This document shows positions 22,659 through 31,823 of a stretch of 34,474 bases of DNA, piece after piece; the first letter of the stretch is position 1, and each line of letters opens with the position of its first letter. The position numbers and the translations under genes are program-made. The stretch lies in the NCBI RefSeq assembly GCF_947169445.1, contig NZ_CAMVPU010000041.1, forward strand, positions 1 through 34,474. Reading direction: 5' to 3'. The stretch is from an uncultured Butyrivibrio sp. Lineage in GTDB: Bacteria; Bacillota; Clostridia; Lachnospirales; Lachnospiraceae. The notes under the pieces were generated by a model. That model searched no databases and was not told the DNA's origin. It was given only the letters and a program-made list of their open reading frames with translations.

Positions 22659-23195
22659 TTATAATCTTGCTATCACACATTCGCCATTTGCATATTTCAG
22701 CGATTTATTATCAATGCTAAAATTCATTCTTTTAAGCTCAGCCACAAGCGTATGCATGAAAAATCCATGTGTTACTACCACGCAGTCCTCATTCTTTTCC
22801 ATAAGCATCTTCACAAACTGCATAGCCCTTTTCTCTGTCCGCAGCCTGCTTTCCTTCTGCCTGCTGTTATTGAAATACCACTGAATCCTGCCTGAGGTAT
22901 TCCAAAACAGTAATGGTAATTTAACTCTGATATATAAACTTGCTGATAATGGGACTTCGTTAATCAGATCTGTAGAAATATAGTCCTGCTCACCAAAGAT
23001 ACTCTGAGCTGTTTCCCCAGTTCTCGACAAGGCACTTATGTAATAGCTGGAATACTTCGTATCAGGTATAGAATAGCTTAACTTCAAGATAGGAGCCTTG
23101 TCATACAGCACGCATGCTTCGTCAAACTGGTCAGATGTGTACCAAGATTTCCATCTAAAATTCACTTTACCATGCCTAATAATAACAACCTTCAC
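22659..23195 (-). CDS. Histidine phosphatase family protein
   Basis: A 178-residue phosphatase of the phosphoglycerate-mutase-like superfamily. The catalytic RHGK is at residues 7-10 (His8 is phosphorylated), SALSRTGETA supplies Arg58, NEVPL supplies Glu80, and VVTHGFFMH supplies the second His (H143). It starts with GTG at 23195, with GGAGG six bases before it. The substrate could be a small phosphate ester or a phosphoprotein. Confidence 0.88.
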   Translation of the reverse strand: MKVVIIRHGKVNFRWKSWYTSDQFDEACVLYDKAPILKLSYSIPDTKYSSYYISALSRTGETAQSIFGEQDYISTDLINEVPLSASLYIRVKLPLLFWNTSGRIQWYFNNSRQKESRLRTEKRAMQFVKMLMEKNEDCVVVTHGFFMHTLVAELKRMNFSIDNKSLKYANGECVIARL

Positions 23196-23231
23196 CTACA
23201 CCCTCCGATAAAAAACATATTTTTACTATAA

Positions 23232-23284
23232 CAGAAAAATTGCCATTTAACAGTAAATTATACTGTCAAGCAGCAATTTTTCTG
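23232..23284. terminator. Nested inverted repeat between the phosphatase and par genes
   Basis: CAGAAAAATTGC (23232-23243) and its perfect reverse complement (23273-23284) enclose a second ACAGTA/TACTGT stem. The A and T runs inside the arms give a terminator-like form on both strands. It probably ends the ParAB transcript and marks the boundary between the mobile module and the chromosomal genes to the left. Confidence 0.5.
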
Positions 23285-23301
23285 ACATATTGAACCTATT
23301 T

Positions 23302-23586
23302 TCATAAGTCGCTTATCTTTTCAGTAAGCGTATCGCAAATCCCCTCAACAACAGTTACTGCAAACATACCTGCCATCATTATCATTCCTACAACGAGAAA
23401 GATAATGATTTCCTGATATCTATGGCTGTAAATGCAATACCCAATTCCGAAGCCGATTAAAAGCACCATGGTCCCTATTACAACAGAAGTCAGGTTTTCA
23501 AAAGCAACTATTATTGCCTTCAGAAGCAACAGTAAAAAGAACACCGGCAATAAAAGAATCTTCAATAGCTTTCTCAGTACAAACAT
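23302..23586 (-). CDS. Small membrane protein of the ParAB module
   Basis: A 94-residue protein with about three hydrophobic segments (near residues 8-28, 33-53 and 59-80), a basic N-terminus and a short acidic tail. I do not recognise a named family. AGGAGG precedes the ATG at 23586. ParB stops three bases earlier, so it belongs to the par operon. Confidence 0.65.
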   Translation of the reverse strand: MFVLRKLLKILLLPVFFLLLLLKAIIVAFENLTSVVIGTMVLLIGFGIGYCIYSHRYQEIIIFLVVGMIMMAGMFAVTVVEGICDTLTEKISDL

Positions 23587-23589
23587 ATT

Positions 23590-24513
23590 CTACCCCTCCT
23601 TGTCCCCATTCTCCTTTTTCCAATCCTCAAGTAACTTGAAAAGCACATTCTCAATCTGAGACCTGGTATAGAATGTCGGAAAATACTCTTTTAACTTTGT
23701 CGTTGATATCGTGATCTTTTGGAACTTGTTTGTTTCATTCTTTGGTGCATTCTCATTGAGAATCCTGATAAGTTCAAGTCTGGTAATTTTTCCATTATCT
23801 TTTAGGTAATCCCTAAGAGCGTATATCTGATAAGCTTTACATTCTCCATTCTCTTTCATGTACTCATAAAGCATTTCCTGCACATCTGGTGTTAGATAAG
23901 AAATTTCAACAGCTGTGACTATAGCCACAATTTTCCTGTCAACCAAGTCCAAAATAGGCGGAATAAGTTCTGTAAGACGCATAAAGCGATGTACCTGATT
24001 ACGGCTTTCGCCAACTTCTTTCGCCAGAACTATATCTGTTTGAAAATTTCTCCCAATTTGGGAGGAATTATTTTTGGTTGGTCTTCCTGCTTTTCGTTTC
24101 ATTGCTTCATATCGCATCTTATATGCAAAGGCTTTTTCACTTGGAAGAATCTCTTCTCTCTGAAGATTAGAATCAACCATAGCCAGTACAGCTTCATCAT
24201 CGGAGTATTCCTTCACTATAGCCGAAATCTTTTCTAATCCAATCTGATTCACCGCAAACAATCTTCTATGCCCGGAAATCATCTGATAATCTCCATCTTC
24301 GCGTTGTCTCACAATAACCGGAGTCAGAACCCCATTCATCATGATGCTTTCGACAAGCTCATGCATTTTATCATCATCAAGGACCTTAAAGGGATGATTC
24401 TCAAATGGATGTATCTTGGCAACTTCAATATCCTGGCATCCTTCAAGTGACGGAACTCCAAGCAGTTCATCTACTGACGCCAATTTAATTTTCTGACCTA
24501 TCCTTTTAGCCAC
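23590..24513 (-). CDS. parB: ParB/RepB/Spo0J-type partition protein
   Basis: A 307-residue centromere-binding protein. The N-terminal ParB domain has HPFENHPFKVLDDDKM and the nucleotide-binding GHRR at residues 81-84. A helix-turn-helix region follows (LAKEVGESRNQVHRFMRL), with an acidic and basic C-terminus. It pairs with the ParA gene directly upstream, whose end it overlaps by eight bases. Translation begins at GTG 24513 with GGAGG nine bases before. It probably stabilises an integrative element or plasmid-like stage. No classical parS palindrome was seen. Confidence 0.92.
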   Translation of the reverse strand: MAKRIGQKIKLASVDELLGVPSLEGCQDIEVAKIHPFENHPFKVLDDDKMHELVESIMMNGVLTPVIVRQREDGDYQMISGHRRLFAVNQIGLEKISAIVKEYSDDEAVLAMVDSNLQREEILPSEKAFAYKMRYEAMKRKAGRPTKNNSSQIGRNFQTDIVLAKEVGESRNQVHRFMRLTELIPPILDLVDRKIVAIVTAVEISYLTPDVQEMLYEYMKENGECKAYQIYALRDYLKDNGKITRLELIRILNENAPKNETNKFQKITISTTKLKEYFPTFYTRSQIENVLFKLLEDWKKENGDKEG

Positions 24514-25288
24514 GGCTGAGCACCTCCTCTGTCAGAGTCCTGTAAGCAGCTGTTGCTTTACCTTTTGGATCATATTGATAAATACTGGTCCCTTCCACAC
24601 TGATCTCAGCAGCACGAACAGAAAGAGGAATCTTCGTTTCAAATACCGGTACCTTGTTGGAATAGGTATCAATTACAAGTTGTGAGATGTCTTTTGCATA
24701 ATTGAGCCTGGAATCTACCATTGTGAGCAGTATTCCCTCTATAACAAGCTTTTTGTTCAGCCTCTTTTGCACACGCTGAATTGTTTTCATCAGCTGTTCC
24801 AAACCCTTAACCGGTAAGTAGGAAGCCTGTACCGGAATCAGGACACTGTCTGCACATGCCAGTGCGTTTATCGTCATCATCCCAAGAGAAGGAGCACAAT
24901 CGATTATGATAAAGTCATATTCCGACCTGATGCTTTCAATGAGCATACGAAGCATCACTTCTCTGCTCATGGCATTTACAAGATTGATCTCAAGAGCTGC
25001 AAGGTCAATATTTGCAGGAATCAAATCCACACCTTCGTCCTGATGGATAATCGCATCAGAAATTGAGACTTCCTCTTCTTCCATGATTTCCGACAGAAGC
25101 GTTGCCAGTGTAACCTCAATTCTGTCCGGTTCCTTATAACCGAGAGCAATTGTCATAGAACCCTGTGCGTCACAATCTACCAGGCACACCTTTTTCCCTT
25201 CTTTGGCTAATCCTATTCCCAAATTCACTGCTGTTGTTGTCTTTGCGACTCCACCTTTCTGGTTACAGATAGAAATTACCTTACACAT
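24506..25288 (-). CDS. parA: ParA-family partition ATPase
   Basis: A 260-residue ATPase with the deviant Walker A KGGVAKTTT (residues 11-19), a DCDAQGSMTIALGY motif A' region and Walker B FIIIDCAPSLG. The length and start are canonical. It works with ParB to move or retain DNA. AAGGAGG precedes the ATG at 25288. Two DUF6462-like genes lie upstream in the same operon. Confidence 0.95.
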   Translation of the reverse strand: MCKVISICNQKGGVAKTTTAVNLGIGLAKEGKKVCLVDCDAQGSMTIALGYKEPDRIEVTLATLLSEIMEEEEVSISDAIIHQDEGVDLIPANIDLAALEINLVNAMSREVMLRMLIESIRSEYDFIIIDCAPSLGMMTINALACADSVLIPVQASYLPVKGLEQLMKTIQRVQKRLNKKLVIEGILLTMVDSRLNYAKDISQLVIDTYSNKVPVFETKIPLSVRAAEISVEGTSIYQYDPKGKATAAYRTLTEEVLSRG

Positions 25289-25306
25289 AGTTTGTTGTCC
25301 TCCTTC

Positions 25307-25558
25307 TTAATATTCAGCGGGATCATCCGCACACATAAGTTCCATATATTCATCAACTTTTTCTGTGTTCACAAGAACAATTCGATTAACGTGATATACT
25401 GCCTTAGCCTTCTTAGCCAGATCTTCAAAAGAATGGACTCCCATTGAATACAACAGTGCTCCCTCATCATATCTGACCCATTTTTTCTTTCCGGCTGGGA
25501 GTAGCTTTTCAATTTTTTCTCTTTTCTCAGGATCATCAATATAATTTCTTCTCTTCAT
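25307..25558 (-). CDS. DUF6462-like small protein, copy 1
   Basis: An 83-residue charged protein. KWVRYDEGALLYSMGVHSFEDL followed by AVYHVNRIVLVNTEKVDEYM fits an excisionase-like winged helix of the DUF6462 type, common in Firmicute integrative elements. It may act as an excisionase, a transcription regulator or an adaptor for ParAB. It overlaps its paralogue upstream by four bases (ATGA), so the pair arose by duplication or was selected as a unit. Confidence 0.7.
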   Translation of the reverse strand: MKRRNYIDDPEKREKIEKLLPAGKKKWVRYDEGALLYSMGVHSFEDLAKKAKAVYHVNRIVLVNTEKVDEYMELMCADDPAEY

Positions 25559-25833
25559 TTCTTTGGTCCTCCTTCACAGTTTTCTTCTATGTACTTTTCT
25601 AAAACATCCAGATCCACTACTACATTTTTCTTGATCTTCACGTTTGCTCCTGCCTCTTTTGCCAGTTTTATAAAGGTGTAATAGCTCATGGAATAGATCC
25701 TTGCTCCACCGGCATAAGAGGTATACCTTCTCTTTTTGTCATCCACATACTTATCAAGATCAGGTCCTTTGCGTAGTTTCCGTAGCAGCTCCTTCTTTCT
25801 CTCAGCTTCATCAATCTCCTTTTTTCTTGTCAT
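25555..25833 (-). CDS. DUF6462-like small protein, copy 2
   Basis: A 92-residue paralogue of the next gene: RRYTSYAGGARIYSMSYYTF and VKIKKNVVVDLDVLEKYIEE line up with the same positions there. The N-terminal 25 residues are very basic and acidic. GGAGG precedes the ATG at 25833. It is the first gene of the DUF6462-DUF6462-ParA-ParB-membrane protein operon. A TTGAGA/TTTAAT pair with a 17-base spacer (25845-25873) lies just upstream, but would give an almost leaderless mRNA. Confidence 0.7.
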   Translation of the reverse strand: MTRKKEIDEAERKKELLRKLRKGPDLDKYVDDKKRRYTSYAGGARIYSMSYYTFIKLAKEAGANVKIKKNVVVDLDVLEKYIEENCEGGPKK

Positions 25834-26519
25834 TTAAGCCTCCAATTAAACTTGTTTACAGTTGCCATCTCAAACCCATAACGTAAAAAAGGCACCCACC
25901 CTAGTTTTCACTAAAGTAAGTGCCTGTTTACGCGCCATCCAAAAGCTGTTTCTTTTGAATCTTGCCTGTATTCTATTGGCTGCAAATCATGGTCTACAAC
26001 TCATTCCGTTGTGTTCCATGAACTGATTTTCAAGTCTTACATGGGCTTCCGACAAGTTCCGTAACGTTCTTCAGAAAGCGGGTCAGAAGGGGTCAATCCA
26101 TCTGAATCCATCTATCTCCGTAGAACCACGGACAGCCTCGTAGAGCCTCGTAGAAGGTCATAATTTTGTCGATTTTAACGTCGGGAAAAATGGTGATTGC
26201 TCCCCTTCCTTAATCCGTACAGCTCCAAGCAAATCCTTCTGAGCTATTTTTTCTCCGTTTGACTCTACCACCGAAATCCATGGAGCACCGGATTTGTGCT
26301 GTCAACCGAGGTGCAGGCCTCCAAAAAGGTGGTCTTCGGTGGAAAGAGTACTGTTACGAACCAAATACATACAGTGCAGTCCAGATGAAGCAATTGACTA
26401 CACATTTCTCTCAATCACATCTCTGTAATTGATATGAGCATTACGCTACACTCATATTATAACTCCTATGTTCTGGTTTGTCATCACCAAATTTATCCAT
26501 AGAAGTCCGAACCGATACA
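25834..26519. other. Non-coding region between integrase remnant and par operon
   Basis: This 686-base stretch has no supportable complete gene. It contains the terminator at 25885-25925; short tandem direct repeats at 26095-26114 (AATCCATCTG, twice) and 26135-26154 (GCCTCGTAGA, twice), with a third CGTAGA just before; and CCACCGAA/TTCGGTGG inverted repeats near 26270 and 26333. A 47-codon open frame on the minus strand (26158-26301) lacks a good start. The repeats could be integrase arm sites, an attachment end or a parS-like centromere. Confidence 0.4.
25885..25925 (-). terminator. Strong intrinsic terminator with GAAA tetraloop
   Basis: On the minus strand a 16-bp stem (AGGCAC...GTGCCT with several G-U pairs inside) closes on a GAAA tetraloop and is followed by TTTTTT. 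It lies downstream of the integrase remnant and about 50 bases upstream of the first DUF6462-like gene. It should separate the two transcripts. Confidence 0.8.
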
Positions 26520-27191
26520 TCATGAATCACTGCGCTCCGGTCTGATGATGATCTTGCCTTCAAGGTTCATCATGACCTCCTGTTTCTTCTCTCTGGTAGC
26601 CTCAGCGTAGATGTTCATCGTGGTGGTTATATCCGCATGGCCCATGATGGCCTGGATCACCTTGATGTTTGACTCATTCTCGCAGAGCCTGGTGCAGAAA
26701 GTGTGACGTAATATATGGGCAGAAATACTCGGGAGCAGAAAAGGCTCCCTGTTCTCATCAGCAGCCATAAGGACCTCCTCTTCATTATAAGAATCGATTG
26801 CATCGTGGATAGCACGGTTGACTGCTCCTGGATGGAGAGCCTTGTGCTCGCCGGTACAGAAAACAAATCCTGTGAATCCATCGATCTCTTCATCACAGAA
26901 ACCAAGGACGCTCTGGAATTCATATTCCATCAGAAAAGCATCATATACTTCCTGGACCATCGGAATGTCCCTGGTACCTGCAGCGGTTTTCGTTGGTAGC
27001 ATGCGCTTACTGCAGTCCCCAAATTCATCAGGCCTGTCGCTGAGAGTATGATTGACATGGATGATCCGATTCTGAAAATCAACACAGTCCCATCTGATCG
27101 CAAGGCACTCTGCGGAATCATCACAGTGACTAAAAAAAAGATTTTGCTCAAAGCTCACAACCGTGCGAGCCTTGAAATATCTGGGTTTCAA
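26520..27191 (-). pseudogene. Tyrosine recombinase/integrase, 5'-truncated
   Basis: The open frame encodes the C-terminal catalytic domain of a Tn916-type integrase. From about residue 26 (SAECLAIRW) onward it fits the family: K68, H159 and R162 (HILRHTF), H185 (GHADITT) and the nucleophile Y195 (TMNIYAEAT). The arm-binding domain, core-binding domain and the first catalytic Arg (normally in GxRxSE just before ECLAIRW) are missing. The first 25 residues look non-homologous and start at a TTG without a good ribosome binding site. The break near 27116 faces the serine recombinase array. The protein cannot recombine DNA. Confidence 0.85.
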
Positions 27192-27321
27192 AAATCGGTC
27201 TTTTTTGACCAGTTTTCAAAAGTGTCAAAAAAATCCATTAGTCATATTATTAATTATTCTTTTTAACCCTATTCGCAGACCTAAAATCCATACTTATTTA
27301 AGGCATTTTTTGAACGCTTTT

Positions 27322-28872
27322 TCATTTTACAAAATCGGCCCATTCATACTCAATGTGATCTTCATATACCTTCACATACTTAATTATCTTTTTCAAGACC
27401 GCTGTATCAAATGAATCAAGCTTTCTTACCTCCGTAAGTGTCGTCTTAACATCAACACTTGCTGCAAGATTTCTGTTTGCTTCATAAGTCTTCTTATCTA
27501 TTTCTGCAAGCTGATCTGCCAGTTCCATCTGTTTGGCACTGATTTTCTCAGACGCTTGCATATATGTATTCTTGGAGATTTTCCCTTCCCTGTACTGGTC
27601 ATAGAGCTTAAGCTTCTTTATAGAAAGCTTCTCTGCTTTTTCACGCAGCTCAGTGGTACCTTTCCATTCTCTTATATTGTGATTCCAGGTAGCGATATCT
27701 TTCTTAAGCTGAACATTCATCTCATCCGCTTTTTTCTTAGCTGTCACAAGCACCTCTTCTTCAAAAGGATATCGCTTACGCTTTATGAGTTTACACTCAG
27801 GTAAGCCTGAGCTACTTGCTCTTGTGCACCTATAAGCCATATTGCTACCGGTAAATCCCATTGTTCTTCCACAAGAACCACAGATAAACAACCGCGGTTT
27901 TCCTGGTTCCATTCTCTTTTGTCCCTGACAAGTGAATGCTACTTCATTTGCCTTTTGGAAAAGCTCCTTACTTACAATTGCTTCATGAGTGTTTTCAACT
28001 ACAATCCACTCACTTTCCGGAGTCCTCCTTTGACGATGAGAACCTACCTCTAATCGCTTATACTTATTAGTAATAGTAGTTCCTATGTATACTTTATTTC
28101 TAAGCATGTCACTGATAGTAGTAATGGTCCAAAGCTTCTTTTCTTTTTCAATGACCCATTTTCTTCCATGCCCCTGTGATCTTTGATATTCTATGACTGT
28201 TGGAACACCGTCATTGTTTAAATATGTGGCAATGGCGCTTTTATGTATGCCAGCTGCTGCCTCTTCGAAAATCCTTCTGACAATAGCCGCTGATTCTTCA
28301 TCTATAATTAACTTGTGACAATTCTTAGGATCTTTCTTATAACCGTATGGCGCATGAGCTCCGACAAACAAGCCTTCCCTGGCCATGATGTTCCTCCCTG
28401 AAACCACTTTAAGTGAGAGATCTTTTGCATACATGGTATTCATATAGTTTTTAAATGCCATTTCCATTCCACCGGTCATACCAATGTAATCATTGCTATC
28501 ATAGTTGTCGTTAACAGCAATAAAGCGGACATGATACATTGGGAAAATTCTCTCCAAATAGTTTCCGCCTTCTATGTAGTTTCTGGCGAACCTGCTAAGA
28601 TCTTTTACTATGACACAGCAGATGTTTCCACGCATAAGTTCTGTCATCATCAGATTAAACTGAGGCCTTCCAAAATTCATCCCGGAATACCCATCATCTG
28701 CATATTCCACAACAGTCATCCCTTCAAACTCCGGATGATTCTTTACAACCTGACGAAGCAATAATCTCTGATTCGTTATGCTATTACTCTCTCTTTTAAC
28801 TACGTCATCATTATCCTCGTCTTCATCTGACAGTCTTATGTACAAAGCCACTATAGGATCAATTCTTTTCAT
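27322..28872 (-). CDS. Large serine recombinase 1 (active-site complete)
   Basis: A 516-residue site-specific recombinase. The catalytic domain has YIRLSDED (Arg13, Ser15) and VKDLSRFAR. The Recombinase domain includes APYGYKKDP. A zinc ribbon has CGSCGRTMG and a later Cys pair. A long charged coiled coil precedes the C-terminus. I use the ATG at 28872, with AGAGGG upstream; it overlaps the previous recombinase gene by 14 bases. It is the last gene of the four-recombinase operon, next to the truncated integrase, as expected for a recombinase at the end of its element. Confidence 0.92.
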   Translation of the reverse strand: MKRIDPIVALYIRLSDEDEDNDDVVKRESNSITNQRLLLRQVVKNHPEFEGMTVVEYADDGYSGMNFGRPQFNLMMTELMRGNICCVIVKDLSRFARNYIEGGNYLERIFPMYHVRFIAVNDNYDSNDYIGMTGGMEMAFKNYMNTMYAKDLSLKVVSGRNIMAREGLFVGAHAPYGYKKDPKNCHKLIIDEESAAIVRRIFEEAAAGIHKSAIATYLNNDGVPTVIEYQRSQGHGRKWVIEKEKKLWTITTISDMLRNKVYIGTTITNKYKRLEVGSHRQRRTPESEWIVVENTHEAIVSKELFQKANEVAFTCQGQKRMEPGKPRLFICGSCGRTMGFTGSNMAYRCTRASSSGLPECKLIKRKRYPFEEEVLVTAKKKADEMNVQLKKDIATWNHNIREWKGTTELREKAEKLSIKKLKLYDQYREGKISKNTYMQASEKISAKQMELADQLAEIDKKTYEANRNLAASVDVKTTLTEVRKLDSFDTAVLKKIIKYVKVYEDHIEYEWADFVK

Positions 28873-30571
28873 TTTCTTTTTCCCTCTCTCTGGCAAACTT
28901 AACAAGATCCGCCAGCATGTCGTCATATACGAGCTCAACTTCAGCATTTCCATCTTCATCAATGCTTACCTTTTTAACAAAAGCATCAACCATCTTCTTG
29001 GTCAGAAGGCGCTTGTCCCTGAATGAATTGATTAAGTCATCCCACTCTTTATTTGTCTTATATTTAGTATCGTATCTTGCTCTGGCTTCAAACATTTCAG
29101 CATATTCTGCCTTATAATACTTTTCCCTCTCTTCGTATTCCTTCTTGAACTTAACATACTGTTCAGAATCAATGATCTTAGTAACATAGTCCTCATATAA
29201 ACGCTGTCTGTCAGTTGCAAGTCTGTCCAATTCTTTTTGAAGGCGTTTCACTTCCTTATTGAAAATAGTGTACTGTTCAACATTATCTTTCCTGCTATTG
29301 ATTTTCTTTATCAGTGCAAGGTTATCTGTATAAACATTGATATGTGTATGTATAACCCTAAGCACCTGATCATTAACTGTCATATCCCATGTTGTATGAG
29401 GCGTGCAAAACTTTCTATTTGAAGCATGGCCCGAACAGAAATAATTTACTCTGGCCCAACCTTTACCAATGCTCATGGTGGATCCACAATCAGCACAGAA
29501 AATTTTCCCTTTAAAGAAATTGAGATGTCTTGCAGAATACTTTCCGGGATTAATGACTTCTTTTTCTCTTCTCTTCTTCGTTTCTTTTTCAGCCAGCTGA
29601 TATGTGCGATAACTGACTATTGCAGGGTGCTCGTTGGGATTGATAATCCATTCTTCCTTAGGGTTTTCCCGCATAACTTTCTGCCCAATTTTGCTGGTGT
29701 AGTATCTATTGTGAATACCATCACCGGTATAAGCTCTGTTATCAAGAATCTTTATTACGTTATGTCCCTGCCAATTTATTTTCTTGTATTTGGCACCTCT
29801 GAGAGATTTCCTGTATTCCTCAGGAGTCAGTGCGCCTTTATCATTTAATTCACGGGCAATTTCTGCACAGCTTTTCCCTGCTATGTACTCATCAAAAATA
29901 AGTCTTACATTATCAGCAACCGCTTCATCAATAATCATCTTGTGACTATCATCCGGATCCCTTTTGTAGCCATATGGAAGCTTTCCGGCAACACACTTTT
30001 GATCTTCCCATGCTGTTCTGTAAGATGCTCGTATCTTTTTCGATATGTCTCTTGCATACATCTCATTAAGAATATTGGTTACTCCAAGAAGCATAGAGCC
30101 ATCGTTCTTATCCGAATCATAGTTATCATTAACTGCTATGAATCTAATGCCAAGGAATGGAAATATCCTCTCAATAAAATTGCCTGCGTCAACATAGTTT
30201 CTTCCAAGTCTTGAAAGATCCTTGACTATGATGCAGTTTATAAAGCCTTTTCTTGCATCATCCATCATCTCTTCAAAACCTGCGCGGTCAAAGTTGGTAC
30301 CAGTCATAGAGATGTCATAGTAATGCTTCTGGATAACTATATCTTCCTGTGTCTCAACAAACTTCTTACAGATAAGAACCTGATTCTCGATTGAGCCCCT
30401 CTCCCTATCCTCTTCTTTCTCACTGGATAGCCTGGCATATACACCGGCCCTGTAAACAGCAAATTCCGAAAGAGGCTTGAGCTCCTGCTTAGCGGGAATA
30501 ACAACAACCTCTTCTTTTTCCTTTTCTTCCGGTTTGTAATCTATGCTAACTTTTCTACTTTTCCTTGCCAT
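28859..30571 (-). CDS. Large serine recombinase 2 (active-site complete)
   Basis: A 570-residue recombinase with a 40-residue charged N-terminal extension. VYARLSSEKEE supplies Arg47 and Ser49, and VKDLSRLGRNY supplies the downstream arginines. Then come the Recombinase domain (LPYGYKRDPDD), a zinc ribbon (FCADCGSTMS) and a coiled coil rich in Lys and Glu (about 430-510). The C-terminal residues end in a DUF4368-like segment. GAAGGAG precedes the ATG at 30571, which overlaps the previous gene by 17 bases. Confidence 0.92.
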   Translation of the reverse strand: MARKSRKVSIDYKPEEKEKEEVVVIPAKQELKPLSEFAVYRAGVYARLSSEKEEDRERGSIENQVLICKKFVETQEDIVIQKHYYDISMTGTNFDRAGFEEMMDDARKGFINCIIVKDLSRLGRNYVDAGNFIERIFPFLGIRFIAVNDNYDSDKNDGSMLLGVTNILNEMYARDISKKIRASYRTAWEDQKCVAGKLPYGYKRDPDDSHKMIIDEAVADNVRLIFDEYIAGKSCAEIARELNDKGALTPEEYRKSLRGAKYKKINWQGHNVIKILDNRAYTGDGIHNRYYTSKIGQKVMRENPKEEWIINPNEHPAIVSYRTYQLAEKETKKRREKEVINPGKYSARHLNFFKGKIFCADCGSTMSIGKGWARVNYFCSGHASNRKFCTPHTTWDMTVNDQVLRVIHTHINVYTDNLALIKKINSRKDNVEQYTIFNKEVKRLQKELDRLATDRQRLYEDYVTKIIDSEQYVKFKKEYEEREKYYKAEYAEMFEARARYDTKYKTNKEWDDLINSFRDKRLLTKKMVDAFVKKVSIDEDGNAEVELVYDDMLADLVKFAREREKENEKN

Positions 30572-31823
30572 CTGTACTATCTCCTTCTATGTGATCATCG
30601 TTAAGTTCAACATAAACACTGTCCTTTCCATAAAACAGTATCTTTTTGACATATTTATCTATATGCTCCTGGGTCAGTTCCTCGATCCATAAGCCATATC
30701 TGAGTCTCAGAACATCTATCACAGCTTCGTTAACATACTTAAGATGTGCAGGCCGTGTGCCGCAATTGGTAGCCTTAACATCAATACTTCGGCAACGATA
30801 AACTATGTAGTTCCCATCTGTTCTGTAGCTTCCAGGTCTTCCACATACACCGCAGAATATCTTTCCTTTATAGCAGTTGGTGGAAACACCATGTGTTCGT
30901 GGTCCTGAATATCCTTTAGGAAGTATCTTTCCCGCACTTATCTGCGCAATACGTTCCTGTACCTCATCAAACATCTCCCTGGAAATAATAGGCTCATGCG
31001 TATTAGGGACAATTATCCAATCCTCTTTATCAAGATGTTGTTTTGCCCTTTCTTCATCAGGATGTTTCTTATGTTGTGTATGAACAGTATCTCCGACATA
31101 GAATCTGCTTCTTAAGATTCTCCAGACAGTGCAGTCCTTCCAGTTATATCTGTCAGTAACTTGCCCTGTTCTCTGAAACACTTCATATGCTCTAGGAGAC
31201 AACACATTCATTTCCTTGAGATCCCTTGCTATTTCATATGCCCTGTCATTTCTCAGATATCTCTCAAAAATGTTCTTCACAATAGGCGCTGTATCCGGAT
31301 CAATATATAAACGATTGTCGATCCTGATGTATCCATAAGGAACAGGGCCCAGATGGTATTTACCTTCTTCCCAATTGCGGTTTCTGCTTTCAAAGATATT
31401 CCTGCTAAGGGATCTTCTTACTGTCTCATCTGCCAAATGATATCTTCTTTTCCAGGTCCATTTGTTGTCCTTTTCAGAGTCATAATTATCTTTAACTGCA
31501 ATCAGACGAACTTCCGCAAACGGACAGTACTTGGAAAGAAAATCCACTGCTTCCTGATAGTTGCGCCCAACCACTTCGATACTTCTGACAACAACGCAGT
31601 CAATCTTGTACTCATCGATATCATAGAGCAGCTTCTCAAAGACCTCGTTATCGCTGGATCTGTCCCCTGTATCCAGGTACTCCTCAACTACTTCAAAGTC
31701 CTTGTCCGCATCTAAAAAACTATGTATCGTCCGAAGCTGACGCTTCAGACTGGTATGCTTTTCCTCCTCATAAGATGAAGGATCATAGTGTGCATATACA
31801 CCAACTTTATATTTTCGTTTCAT
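30555..31823 (-). CDS. Catalytically degenerate large serine recombinase 3
   Basis: A 422-residue relative of the neighbouring recombinases. The active site is altered: YARLS is replaced by YAHYD, so Arg is His12 and the nucleophilic Ser is Asp14. KDLSRFGR is replaced by RSIEVVGR (80-87), losing another arginine. The Recombinase domain (VPYGYIRIDN) and zinc ribbon (FCGVCGRPG) are intact, but the long coiled coil is much shorter. It should bind DNA or its partners without cutting. It is a full-length open frame with a good ribosome binding site (AGGAG) at ATG 31823 and overlaps both neighbours by 17 bases, which argues against random decay. Confidence 0.9.
   Translation of the reverse strand: MKRKYKVGVYAHYDPSSYEEEKHTSLKRQLRTIHSFLDADKDFEVVEEYLDTGDRSSDNEVFEKLLYDIDEYKIDCVVVRSIEVVGRNYQEAVDFLSKYCPFAEVRLIAVKDNYDSEKDNKWTWKRRYHLADETVRRSLSRNIFESRNRNWEEGKYHLGPVPYGYIRIDNRLYIDPDTAPIVKNIFERYLRNDRAYEIARDLKEMNVLSPRAYEVFQRTGQVTDRYNWKDCTVWRILRSRFYVGDTVHTQHKKHPDEERAKQHLDKEDWIIVPNTHEPIISREMFDEVQERIAQISAGKILPKGYSGPRTHGVSTNCYKGKIFCGVCGRPGSYRTDGNYIVYRCRSIDVKATNCGTRPAHLKYVNEAVIDVLRLRYGLWIEELTQEHIDKYVKKILFYGKDSVYVELNDDHIEGDSTDGKEK

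Noticed and set aside
18309..23195. Integron cassette array
   Set aside because: There are no attC-like repeats between the genes and no integron integrase; several genes overlap by four bases, which cassettes do not do.
26158..26301. A 47-codon frame between the integrase remnant and the par operon
   Set aside because: It begins right after a stop with no usable start codon or ribosome binding site, and matches no family I recognise.
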